Origin: Mikania micrantha
Taxonomy: Eukaryota; Streptophyta; Magnoliopsida; Asterales; Asteraceae
Direction of reading: 5' to 3'
DNA: 64,000 nt
Assembly (NCBI GenBank): GCA_009363875.1
Contig: CM018685.1
Coordinates: 67,653,933 to 67,717,932 of the forward strand
Within the stretch, counting starts at the first letter, position 1. Each line of letters opens with the position of its first letter. A program made the position numbers and the translations under genes. A model generated the notes under the pieces. It was not told where the DNA came from and did no database searches. It saw nothing but the letters and a program-made list of their open reading frames with translations. Of the stretch, positions 10,284 to 21,619 are shown one piece after another.

Positions 10284-11984
10284 CGTGTGGTAATCAGAGA
10301 CCCGGCTCGTCGGTCCTCTCACAGTCTCACGTCGTTCTGAAAGTCGAATGAGAAATCAAAGACTAGCCCGAAGTTAGTCTCGGTTCGACAAAAGCTATGT
10401 GGGCATGTGGGGCTGTCACAAACCTAACTACTATATCTAACCTATACCTAACTACTATAGGATGGCCCAAAACCGGCTGATCGGGTATGAATGTATATTT
10501 GTTAGACAATTGATAAAGGGAGGCTAGAGTGCTAGACGAGAGTTCGACTGCATGTCAAGAGGCGTCACATAAGAAGACTGATGTTGAGTGAGTGCGAAAA
10601 AAAAAAGTGTTAACGGTAAATGTGGTGGGTTAAATGGTGGAGGGTGATGTGGGTATTTTTTTATTAGTTTATAAAAAACTACCTTAATATCTCGTGTATT
10701 ACACGTGTTAAATACAAAAATAATATACAGTCATTAATAAAAATTTGTATAACATAAGTCGATTTTTTAAAATAAAATGTGATTAAAATTTTTGAAACTT
10801 TAAGTAATAAAATAATAATCCTATTTTTTTAAAAATATTACTTTTTCAAAGTTTGTATTTTTAAACATTTAATTTTAGAAAACTGTTTTCAGTATTTCTT
10901 ATTTTATAATAATTTTGCTTTTGAAAAAAATTATTTTTTATATTATTATATTTTTAATGTCTTAAAAAATTTCAATTTAAAAATGTATAAATGTGTATTC
11001 AATATTTAATATTATTATTTAATATATGATGTATTAAATAAGAGAGAGAAGCGGAAAAATTATTGTTAAAATAATTTAGATTAATGACATGCGTTCTCTT
11101 TTATTTTGATTTATTATATATAATAGATAATAGATACGCAGCAGCAAGTCGTGACCATGGTTACCGCGTGAGGGTCATGCATGCTGGGTGCGTAATGGGA
11201 CTGCGTGACGATGGACATGATGGCTGCCAAGTGAGTTGGCCACGTTAGAGCACACGCCTCATTACTCATAATCTTTTGATGAGTATCTTATTACGTGATA
11301 CACCGATAGCTCTACAATAGTCTTAAAATTTAATATTTGTTTACCTTCATCCAAATCGAATATATAATTAATTATATTATATAGTCTTAATAATTTAACT
11401 AACAAATAAAATTTTAGAAACTTGAGATTCTAAAAATTTTGTATTTGTTATGTACTTTTGTATTTATTATCTCCAGTCCATTTTTTTAGAGGTTTAAGAT
11501 TAGGTTTCGTAATAGGAGAAGCATAATAGTTGGCCTCTAGCCATATAAGATCACATGTAGAATATCATTACATAGACACTAAAGTTTTATAAGAACACGC
11601 TAAACAAATTTAAAACATTTTAATCAATAGTTTATAATTTTAAATTTTTAAAATTTTGTACTTTGTACGTATAAATATATTATATACATAAAAAAGTCAT
11701 CAAAGTAGTTGGTTCATATGTTTTTTTCATTGTTCTACGTACACATAATTAAATAATCAACATATGTCCTACACATGGGTAGGTTATTTACATATAGTTC
11801 CTATAATATTGTTGAACTACAAAAGAGACGAGCAAGAAATCAACGGCTCACTTGTATTCTTTTGAAAATAAACTACACCTAATAATTTTGATTCAAAACA
11901 AAATAAGTGACTTGGTTTATGTGAATAATTATTGTATTTTGAGTAAAAATAGATAAAATCATAACATAGAGTATTTTGAGATGG
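10284..11984. other. A/T-rich intergenic DNA, no gene seen
   Basis: Contains CTCGTGTATTACACGTG near 10691, a hairpin of the kind found at Helitron 3-prime ends but without a matching terminus, and a GC-richer patch at 11140-11250. No protein or RNA gene recognised. Confidence 0.4.
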
Positions 11985-12200
11985 GTAATACCATAACATA
12001 ATCTAGGTCAAGATGAGCAATCTAAAAACTATACGAAATTACGAATAGAGTGATTTCAAACAGGAAAGAATTTCAATAATATATTTGATAACAAAATCAA
12101 TAAAGCTTATTTAATATACTATTTGTTTAGTTACAACTTATTATAACTTGAACAAAATTGATGTTTTTTTAAGAGCGACCTGTTTTGATTCAAGGATTTT
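11985..12200. mobile_element. Decayed hAT-like MITE remnant (GGGTTGAGATGG family)
   Basis: Resembles, in the same order, the interior of the intact element at 56793-57180 (GTCAAGATGAGCAATCTAAA, then CTATTTGTTTAGTTACAAC). No termini or TSD remain. Confidence 0.45.
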
Positions 12201-12227
12201 GTTCAACTAAATACTCACTTTATCCTA

Positions 12228-13235
12228 AAAAGTATAAGAATAATTATTAATCATTAAATCATGAGATCAAATTTAAGAAGGAACATTTAAAATTTTAGAG
12301 GAAAAAGTTGTTAGAGGGTAATTTAGTCATAACCATTTTCCTCTCCACATTTTTTAAATGTTCATAATTTTTGCATATAGTATTATTTTTAAAAAAAAAT
12401 ATATCATAAGAACGGACATTTTTATATCTTTAAAATGAGTATAATTTTGATATAAAAAATGAAAAATTTCAGCTCATTGTGTATAATTAACGTCATTGTG
12501 TCTTTCTTAAATGTTTGTGTATAATTATCTTTTCTTGTTTTTCTTACAAGTAATTGTGTCTATTTTTAAAGATCATTGCGTTATTTATACTTGTCATTGT
12601 ATCATCATTGCTTAACATTATGTATTTTACAACATCATTGTGTCTTAAATTGTTTAAGAAAACTCAACATTGAACATATTCACAACATTGAACAGAAATA
12701 CAAAAGACACAATGACATTTACAAAAGACACAATATTTATACAAAATACACAATGACCTATACAAAAGACACAATGTCTATACAAAAGACACAATGACCT
12801 GTACAAAATTGTCTGTACTAGCCATTGTGTCATCCTTGCTTAACATTATTTATTCTGCAACATTATTGTGTCTTAAATTTTTCATGGAAACACAACATTG
12901 AGCAGAACACAAAAGACACAATGACATGTACAAAAGACACAATAGCATATACAAAAGACACAATGAACTAAAAAAACAAAAAAAAATCATAACAACACTA
13001 TACTAATTTTGAAGATAAAAAATGTTTTTTTTTATGGTATATATTTTTTTATATAAAAAATAATTTCGTATGTAAAAGTTATGAATGTTTTAAAGGTGGG
13101 GGAACTTAATAAAAAGTCAACAAAAGTCGGCATTACTAAAATACCTTCCAACAAATTGATTTAATCATATTCATTGATTAATGATCTAATGACTTAAGAT
13201 CATTTTTAGACTTTTTAGGTTAAAAGGCTTATTTA
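12228..13235. mobile_element. About 1-kb foldback element with CATTGTGTC arrays
   Basis: The outer arms are diverged inverted copies: CCTAAAAAGTATAAG near 12230 against CTTTTTAGG near 13215-13225, and AAGTTGTTAGAGGGTAATTT near 12306 against ACCTTCCAACAAATT near 13145. The interior left half carries CATTGTGTC words; the right half (12690-12970) carries about eight ACAAAAGACACAATGACC units in the complementary orientation. No coding capacity. No TSD determined. Confidence 0.6.
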
Positions 13236-14972
13236 GTTTAACTTAACCCTTTGATTCAAATTTATTTTATTTAAAACTCAACATGACCTTCATCCATTCT
13301 GACTAAACTCATGCTAACTTGATACTTAACCCGACCCGACCTAATGCATCTCGTTTATTTTGTCAGGCTTAAATTAAACTCTTTTAAGCTTCAAAAATTT
13401 AAGACCCAAAAATCGGTTTGACAAAAAATACTTTAGTTGAAAAATTAATTATTTCCATCGAATATTTTTACTGTGACAAGCTACAAGCCTACAAGTTTGA
13501 CAAGGTAGTGCGTAGGGGTATCGAGATACCCAAAGTCCGAACCCTATTAACCATACCCAACTTGAACCCAACTAATGTAATTAGGGTTAGGTTAAGTTGG
13601 GTTAAAATATTTTAATCGGGTTGATAATGTTGGCCCGACTATCGCGAAATGTTGTTAGCGTTGGTTTCTGGTTGATTTCTTCAAATATATCAGGTTTGGA
13701 GTTAACCAAAATTACTCCTAATTGCTAGTTTATTTGAAATTTTTATGTTCAATATTTATTTATTAGTATTGGAGATCATTATAAAGAATTAACATACACA
13801 AATAATTACCATTAACAAATTAATAAAATTAAACAGAAATAATCTACCTATTCTAATAAAGGAGTATATTTAGAAGTCATGTCACACTCTGGTGAAATCT
13901 AGAATTTGTTTTCCCGCCTCTTTCCTAATAAATTATAACAATTTTTAATAATTAAATATTAAAAAGTATAAATCTTCTTATTAAATAATTTACTAATTTA
14001 GTAAACTTGATAAACTATAATAAGATTTAAATTACATATTATTTTAAAATATAATTTTTAAGTACTGAATATTATTATTATTTGTTTATAATTTCTAGAT
14101 ATCCATAATTCTTATTTCACTAATATATTAATATCTGATAAATCTAACATATAAAATTTTATAAAAATTAGTATTTGTAACATATTTTATATATTCAACC
14201 TATTTATACATGGGTTTCTAATGCTAGTAGTATCATAAATAAAAAAAAAATCTTAAGTATAAATATTTTTATCAAAAATAATTTATCATAAACACGATAA
14301 TCTCGGGCCTTAATTGGGCCAGGTTGCGGGTTAGATTTTAATTTTTTTTTTGGCTAACCCAACTATAATAGTAAGTAAACTAAACTGGTTAGCTTTAGGA
14401 CTAGACAACCCCATCGGGAGCCAAGAGAAGTAAGCTTAGTCTGCACATGTTAGATGAGTTATTTGACCCAATCAACACTCCTAGGCCATTGGTAAAATTG
14501 TAAAAGATACAAGTTTCTCATGTGAAATATATCACTAAGCTTATGTAAAATTTTACTATACATTTGTTCAAGAGACGCTTCTTCCTATTTGAGAATTTGA
14601 TTCATGTTTGGAAAGGGTATTGGATTTGTATTTCATCTTATCTCAAAATAGTTGAGCCATTCGATCATAAATGAAATTTAAAAGCTCTTAGGTTATTAAT
14701 TGGTTAATTGATTTATTTTAGTCTTAAGTCTAAATAAAAGAAGATGATTCATAAGAAATACTATTGGAAATAGCTCCAGGTTTTATTTCGTCTAAACAGT
14801 TAGCCGACCATGCAAGAACAAAAAAAAAAAATCGCTTATCATTAATGCTCATTATTTTTTTATTTTGATTTTTTTTATAATTAAAAGAATGAATGCTCAT
14901 TATTTTTTTATTTAATGCTTAGTTTTGTTTCGCGCGTTCTCTGAATATAGCCGACCAGTGTAATTCATCCCC
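13236..14972. other. A/T-rich intergenic DNA, no gene seen
   Basis: Mostly A/T. CCCAACTTGAACCCAACT and GGGTTAGGTTAAGTTGGGTT near 13555-13600 look like remains of an AACCC-type MITE. TCTAATAAAGGAG at about 13852 resembles a Helitron 5-prime end but has no partner. No gene recognised. Confidence 0.4.
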
Positions 14973-14975
14973 TAA

Positions 14976-15284
14976 GACCATCAGTAATATCCATCCCACT
15001 AAAATCTCACCCCGCTGAACTTTTCTGTCACGTCATCACCCAACTGAAAACTTTAAAACCCTACAATGATCAATCCACTGAAAAACCTTCTCTACTCCCA
15101 CTAATACTTCACAGTGGGTCCCAACAAATTTAAATCAACCAATAAGAAAAGAGGAGAGAATGGGGAGCGGGCACCGTTGGAGGAGAGTTTTGGAAGCCAC
15201 CAGGGAAGAGGGGCGGTATTCCCGCTCACCTCCGCCTAAGGACCAGACCCCGCTGCTACTGTGGCTTCACCGTTAAAGATGGTC
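14976..15284. mobile_element. Tourist-like (PIF/Harbinger) MITE copy 1
   Basis: The ends are GACCATC...GATGGTC with the 3-bp duplication TAA at 14973-14975 and 15285-15287, the standard target of PIF/Harbinger elements. 309 bp, non-coding. It shares the internal blocks CTGTCACGTCATCACCC and GAAAACTTTAAAACCC with the copy at 18282-18536. Confidence 0.75.
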
Positions 15285-15571
15285 TAAGATCACAAGCAAA
15301 TATTCCTAGGACCCCAATACCTACCCAACAAAATAATGAGTAATTGATGATGCAATTTATAATTGAATATTGATTGATTGACATCAGGAAACATATAAAC
15401 AAGTCACATGAGGTAAAGGAGTACACAAAAATTCAATTCCATACTCCAACCTTTCTATCAAAATCAAAATTGATACTGATTTTGATTCTTGCTAAAAAGT
15501 GATAATATACTTGGTATGTTTATTTATTTGTTTATACTTAAAAAAAGTCATTAGCTTCAACATGGTTTCAC

Positions 15572-15704
15572 CTCTGTAAGTTGTACTTGAGTAGGAATAT
15601 GTTCGTGTGCCAACCTGGTCATACCCAGACTGGTCATACCAAATTCCTGTTTGGCTATAGCCGTTGTAATTGGAATTCAAGTTATAACCGTTGTATAATG
15701 CCTT
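15572..15704 (-). pseudogene. Isolated exon-like segment, Tyr/Asn/Gly/Ser-rich
   Basis: Read on the minus strand, this 133-bp block is open. It begins after a CTTAG acceptor-like site and stops at an AGAG/GTGAAA donor-like site. It encodes a low-complexity peptide including NGYNLNSNYNGYSQTG and YDQSGYDQVG. No matching upstream or downstream exons were found. I do not recognise the parent gene. Best guess: an exon fragment captured by a TE, or a chance open stretch. Confidence 0.3.
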
Positions 15705-16283
15705 CTAAGTTGTTTTTCATCTTTATTGATCTTTTTTGGACCACTTTGCCATCTTAAATTAGTTTAAGTAGATGTTAGATGAATTGTTGATTACAACACT
15801 TGAAATATGACCCGAAGTAGGAATACATAAATTTGATACAAGTAAAATTTGTGTCAAGGGTGGATGATGAGTTTCAAAAGGCAGGTCACATTTTTTAATT
15901 TTTTTTTTTTTTTTGAGAAAAGACTTGAACTCATTATCGAAGAAGCACAATAGTACATATTGTAAACACACGATGAAGAGATAAATGATGGATTATCTTG
16001 TACCCTATTTGACAATGAATCGATTCAAATTAATAGTTTCGGCGAGTAATAAACATGTATCATTTGTGTTTTTTTTAGTGAATCTATTTTATTTTGTTTG
16101 TAAACTTTTAAAAATAACTAAAAATGATTTATGTTATCTATATTATATTTACTTACCCAAAAATATTAATCCCCACCCGGTTTTAGACCCGACCCTCACC
16201 GGTTACATATGACTACGAGTTTAGGTTTACACTTCTCGAAGTGGAACCATACGTTCCCGGTTTCACCTCTTCTTGGTTCCACT
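15705..16283. other. Intergenic DNA, no gene seen
   Basis: Contains a poly-T run near 15899-15914 and A/T-rich sequence. Nothing recognised. Confidence 0.4.
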
Positions 16284-16291
16284 ATGTAGCC

Positions 16292-17003
16292 TAGGGCTGT
16301 AATCGAGCCGAGCCGAGCCATGCCGAGCTCGAGCTCGAGTTCGAGCTGAGCCGAGCCAGCTCAAAAATTTTTTCGAGCCAAAAAATTGAGCTCGAGCTCG
16401 AGCCTCGAGCCGAGCCACGAGCCAGCTCGGGTTTTTTTTTTTTTTTTTTTTTTAACCTTCTCCTCCACTTTACATACATACATATATAATATATATAAAA
16501 TCTAATTTATAAAATTAAATATATATAAAATCTATTATATATATAAAATTTAATATCTATTATATATATACATAATTATATATAAAATTTAATATATCTA
16601 TATGTATGTATGTATATATATTATATGTGTGTGTTTATATATACATACATATATATATTTATATAAATTTATGTATAAGATATTAAATATATATAAATAT
16701 ATATCTATATATGTATATATATATTATGTATGTATATATATTTATATACATATATTTATATATTTGTGTGTAATATAACATATGTGTGTGTATATAATTA
16801 TATATATATATATATGTTAAAAACCGAGCCGAGCCACGAGCCGAGCTCGAGCCGAGCTCGAGCCGAGCCAACCCTGGCTCGGGCTCGGCTCGTTTTTATC
16901 GAGCTTTTTTCGAGCCGAGCCTTTTTCGAGCTGAGCTTTTTTCGAGCTTTTTTCGAGCGAACTTCGAGCGAGCCTCGAGCCGCGAGTTTTTTGAACAGCC
17001 CTA
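16292..17003. mobile_element. hAT-type MITE, CGAGCCGAGC motif family
   Basis: The termini TAGGGCTGT and ACAGCCCTA are flanked by an exact 8-bp TSD ATGTAGCC (16284-16291 and 17004-17011). The outer ~150 bp on each side is almost entirely CGAGCTCGAGCCGAGC-type words. The core (16490-16820) is a compound (TA)n/(ATAC)n tract. 712 bp, non-coding. The identical TSD suggests recent insertion. Confidence 0.88.
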
Positions 17004-17125
17004 ATGTAGCCGATAAAAAAACCTGGTTCCTACCCGTAACCTGTTTTTAAATACTCGGTATGTGCACCACTAACCTTGGGTCTTTTATATCTGAATGTCT
17101 ATTTAGAAATTATTTTTTTTCCTTA

Positions 17126-17627
17126 AAGAGGTGGGAAAAAAACGGACCCAGAACCGGCAACCCGAACTGGAACCGGTCATACCCGAACCGATGGGTACAA
17201 ACAGGTCCGGTTTTTTAGACAAATTAAAACCGAAACCGGCAAAACCGGAACTGTGACTTGTTAATGAAATTTATCGTTGAAAATATACAAGCAAACTGAT
17301 TTAGAAGTGCGCAAATCGAGTTTTTTTGGTACCGGTTTCGGTTCCGGAACCGGTTCCGGTCAACAAAGTCAATACTCGTTTCCGGTTCCGGTTCCGAGTT
17401 TCAACCGGTTCCGACCGGGTTTTGAACAGTTCCGGTTCGGGTTTTGGCAGGTTCCGGTTCGTGTTTTGGCCGAGTACAGGTGGAACCAGTTCCAGTTTTC
17501 CTGGTTCTGGTTTCGTTTTAATTTGTCTAAAACACCAGACCCTTTTGTACCCATCGGTTCGGGTATGACCGGGTCCAGTTCTGGTTCAGGTTGCCGGTTC
17601 CGGGTCCGGTTTTTTTGCCCACCTCTA
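17126..17627. mobile_element. hAT-like MITE, GGAACCGG motif family
   Basis: The left end AGAGGTGGGAAAAAAACGG pairs with the right end ...TTTTTTGCCCACCTCTA at 17627. The left half reads GGAACCGG and the right half GGTTCCGG, so long subterminal regions are inverted copies. Open frames through it merely translate the motif and are not genes. TSD not clear. Confidence 0.75.
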
Positions 17628-18278
17628 AACTGATTGTCCGCCAGGAGGCCCAGGATTTTTAAAGTGGGTAACATTATTTTTGGGCTGGACATTGATGGGC
17701 CTGGGTTAAACGTTTTTTATTGGGTTAAATCGAAGATTACTAAAATGTCTTCTCGTTAAAGACTTGAAGTCATAACGCTGCAATTTGCTTTTATGAGTTA
17801 TGACTATGAACTTGGTTCGCATACAAGTGCAATACGCCGGTACTGTGGTGGCTAGACAATTTTTTTATTAAAAAAATTGAGTCCTAATTTTATAATCTAT
17901 AGAAGAGCACATAAATATATTCAAATTACCCGTGTGATAACATCCTATTTAATTACTTAATCGTAGTTAAATAAAATAAAAAATATATAAGACATATACT
18001 TGACGTCACAGTAAAATTTTACCAATTTCACATTGTAAAATTTGGTCACATATTAAAAAATGTATTATATAAAAAGATGATAAAATAAAAACAAGATTTT
18101 ACTTAAAAACATAAAAATATTTATTTTTTTAATTTGGCTTTTCTACATGAAATTCAGTTTTTGTACAGTATTTTAAAATACAGCACAAACAGACATAAAT
18201 CCAGTTAAAAAATATATTTTTTATGTTCTAAAAAGTTCTGCATAAATTTTAAAAACATTATAGTTTACCTTAAACTTA
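17628..18278. other. A/T-rich intergenic DNA, no gene seen
   Basis: No coding signal or recognised repeat boundary. Confidence 0.4.
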
Positions 18279-18281
18279 TAA

Positions 18282-18536
18282 GATCATCCTTAGTACTCAT
18301 CTCACTGAAATTCCACCCTACTGAAATTTTCTGCCACGTCATCACCCTACTGAAAACTTTAAAACCCCACGGTGGCCTCCCCACTGGAAAAACCTTCTCC
18401 ATTGTGAGAGAGGAGAAAGCAGGGTGTGAGACGGGGGCCGCGGACCGTTGTGAAATGAAGCCGGGGGGGGAGGGGCGGTGTTCCGGCGCCACCGCCGGAT
18501 CCCGCCCTTCATGCAGGAAGGGTATTGCGGATGGTC
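18282..18536. mobile_element. Tourist-like MITE copy 2
   Basis: The ends GATCATCC...GGATGGTC are flanked by TAA on the left and TTA on the right, a degenerate 3-bp target. It shares the internal blocks TGCCACGTCATCACCCTACT and GAAAACTTTAAAACCC with the copy at 14976-15284. 255 bp, GC-rich right half. Confidence 0.65.
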
Positions 18537-18601
18537 TTATGATCCACAATGTCAAATGAATGGTTTAAAGATTAGCAATGATATGCATTTAGAACAATAT
18601 C

Positions 18602-18720
18602 TTAAAGAGGGGTGAAAATTTACGGGTTCTAAAATACATGTTAATTTTTTAAGCAGGGGGGATGAAACCAATATTTTTAACAAAAAATAACCGTTCGGCC
18701 GAAAAATTAACACTAAGTAA
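18602..18720. repeat. Dispersed repeat fragment (ACATGTTAATTTTTT family)
   Basis: GGTGAAAATTTACGGGTTCT through ACATGTTAATTTTTTAAG and a GATGAAACCAATATTTTTAA block recurs, diverged, at about 32240-32330 (inverted) and 53172-53255. Short relic of an unidentified dispersed repeat. Confidence 0.5.
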
Positions 18721-20380
18721 CAAAAATCACAACTAACCTAAACACTAAGTAATACTCTATACTTTCTAAACTAAACTACTAACATGCAAGTGAGCATATC
18801 GAAAATAGTAAAGAAAAGGTAAGTCCGAATATCGAACCCACAGACTTCTACAGAAAATGCTAACTAGACTCTATGACTTATCTATACAAGTTTATTTAAT
18901 TAAAAGAATTGTTTTAAGGGGGGTTTTTGCTAATTAACTAAAATAATTGAATGACTTAAAAACCAGTTTAAGACTGAGAAACAAAGATGAGGCAAGAAGC
19001 AACAAATGATGAAGTGACTACCTAGGGATTAACTCTATACATGTTCAACACTTTTTAGATTGATTATGGGACTATTGTGAAACCGGGATCTTGGATTATT
19101 AACTAACAAACAACCTAGAGTGTCTTCAACATTTCTCAAAGATATCAACTAAGATGTCAATTAGTTGCCAAATTACCGGTTTTAGTGAGTTACTTTCACA
19201 AGTTACCCAAACCATGAAAGACATATCCTAAAGACTATCCACCTCACGGAAACGAGAGTCTCAATACATGAAAACATGTACGGGATAATAAAGAAAATCA
19301 ACTTGGACTTAGTAGGCAAAGAAATGTCCAATTAAACTAGTTTTGGTCTTTTCACAAAGACTTTAACTACCAACTAAACACCCAAGACAAACTAACAAAC
19401 TCTCACCTCACGGCTTTTGAATTTGGTTAAACGTTTAGATTATTTATAATCTAATCAACATTCCTATGAACCACTACGTCTACAATTCATTTACAAATCA
19501 AAAACACAAAGTAGTTGATCTAACATGCACCTATAATATGAAAGACATTCATCAAAGCACATGAGGAATAGATTAATCAAATCAATAAACAATTCCAAAT
19601 ATTCATACACATCCAAGAATCAAAACCAAATCGTTATGTCATTTCATAATCACAAACGTTGTTCCACAATCAATTGAATCAAACGTTAAATATGCATATT
19701 CGTTAAAACCCTAGGTAGTTCTAATGGTTTAGCCAACAACTATGTTGAACAAACAGAAAGATCTAATGCAAAAACCAGTAACAAACATCATTCGAATGGA
19801 TAAAAACAAGAAAAGAATGAAAACCGATCGTATTACACCCTTCGAATCTCAATCCTAGGGCTTCTCGATGATGGATATTGCCTTACTTGCTTTTCCCAGC
19901 CTCTTGGTCACCTCCAATGTCGTCCAAAACCATCTATAACCCTAGATCTCAAGCCTTCAGCCGTTTTAATTAGTCAAAGTCGATTTTCTGAAAAATCTCT
20001 CTTGTCGTGTACCGTGACGGCCTCCCCATAACCCTTCGCGCTACGTGAGAGGTGTCACTATCTGACAAATTAGTCGGGTCAAACCGCCATGATTAAGTAG
20101 GGGCATTCTCGTCATTTCACCATGTCGCGTAGCGCGACAGGGTTTCAAATGGGTGTCGCGATACGCGAGGTGTTCCAAAATCCTGTTTTTGGCTTTCTTT
20201 GTTTCTAGGTCCGTCCTCGCCATACCGGAAGCTCGTTTCTTTGTACTTTCGCTCCAAATACGCATGTTTATGACCTGCAAGCATTCATTTATAAAATTGT
20301 GAAGCACCAGCTAAAATCGATTCCAAACTAATTAAAACTGTACATAAACTAACAAAAACTAATGGATAAACAGATGTGTT
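18721..20380 (-). repeat. Unclassified LTR-like block, probably minus strand
   Basis: A 1.6-kb stretch of more balanced base composition without a host-gene signal. GCGTAGCGCGACAGGG and CGCGATACGCGAGG near 20120-20170 stand out as GC-rich palindromic words; similar GCGTACCGCGACGG words occur in the solo LTR at 42788-46364. The minus strand has GCTTGCAGGTCATAAACATG, typical of transcribed LTR sequence. An 88-codon open frame at 20041-20307 has no recognised domain. Boundaries not determined. Confidence 0.35.
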
Positions 20381-21289
20381 TTACAACACATCACCACTTG
20401 TCACCTCCTTACAACACTATTGACACTTGTCACCTTCTTACACCACTAGTGACAATTGTCAATTCCTTATTATTCTACTTAATTGTCTCTCCTATTAAAT
20501 AACAATCTTTTCTCTTATTTAATATTTTTTTTCTTTTATTAAATGATTATAATCTAATAACTAATATATTATTTATCTTTTTATTATAAAACACACTTAA
20601 ATTTTTTTATAAGATACGAAATTTTCTAAAACCAAAATTTTTTAAAGTGAGAAATATTTTATTTTCAAAAAAAAACAAAATTCATGTAAAAAATATGTTA
20701 TCTTACAAATAATTTTTTTAAAATAAAATATACTATTAAAGAAGTCTTTAAACAATAATATTTTTATAAACAAATGCCGTTTTTTAATTATTTATAAATT
20801 GAAGTATTAAAAATGATAGAGAAATTTACACTTTTGATCCGTTATTTTAACACTATTTTTAAAATATGATTAGACCAATCTCTTTTCAATATTAATTAAT
20901 TAAAATATAAGGGAAACTATTTAATAAATGAATAAATACTACTGTTTTAATTTTAAATATTCAACATTCCTATTTACTTAAATGTATTCATTAATTTTGC
21001 AATCTCTTAAAATACATATAAAAAATACAATGATATATACGTTAATAAGAAAATAATAAAAAATAATGGTTTATTTTCTTGAATTTATCCTGATTGGTTA
21101 TCTTTTCTCTTTTACTATATCATGCAAAACTATAGATATATGATAGCGATTATGGAAAAAATTAGGTAAAATGATTGAATTTATAATGTTTTTTTTATCG
21201 ATTGTAATTATATTATTTTATTAATTTTTTTGGGTGAATTTCTTCCTAACTTTATATTAACCCGTGCATTATACGGGTTACTAACCTAG
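20381..21289 (+). mobile_element. Non-autonomous Helitron, 3-prime end resolved
   Basis: The 3-prime end shows the Helitron signature: hairpin CCCGTGCATTATACGGG (21261-21277), a short spacer and CTAG (21286-21289) followed by T. The left part (CACTTGTCACC, then TCTCTCCTATTAAATAA) resembles, in order, the start of the Helitron at 29822-30811. The exact 5-prime TC end is uncertain, possibly near 20389. No Rep/helicase coding. Confidence 0.7.
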
Positions 21290-21619
21290 TAAAATATATA
21301 GTAAATTACTAAATTGTTTATATTAACCATTAAAAAAGCAGCATATTTCCGATATATATGGATTGCAAATTTAAAATTTAGTTGCTCAAAGATATGCATT
21401 GATACTTGGTAGTGAAGCCGCCACATAGTATTGACGTGTAAACACACCACTCACGCCATTATCAGCCAGAAAAATATCCTAATTTCCAAAAAGAGAAAAT
21501 AAAAAAAAAAACGAATGGACCAATCCCCTTCCATTTTGCTTATTATCAATTTTTTTTTTGTTTTTTTTTTATCTTAAACCGCACAAAACCCGGTGGAGAG
21601 GATTCGTGCCGGGCCGGAG
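21290..21619 (+). promoter_or_regulatory. Upstream region of the RER-type gene
   Basis: A/T-rich sequence directly upstream of the start codon, bounded on the left by a Helitron end. It includes TATATATGG at about 21352 and long T-rich tracts at 21550-21572. No specific operator could be assigned. The Helitron terminus lies about 330 bp from the ATG and therefore delimits the proximal promoter. Confidence 0.4.

Noticed and set aside
16683..16871. Tyr/Ile-rich frames in the TATATA/ATACAT tract
   Set aside because: Microsatellite translation inside a MITE.
17277..17692. Open frames of up to 118 codons across the GGTTCCGG region
   Set aside because: They are translations of the MITE motif (GSGSG and RFRF-type repeats) and occur on both strands; no gene.
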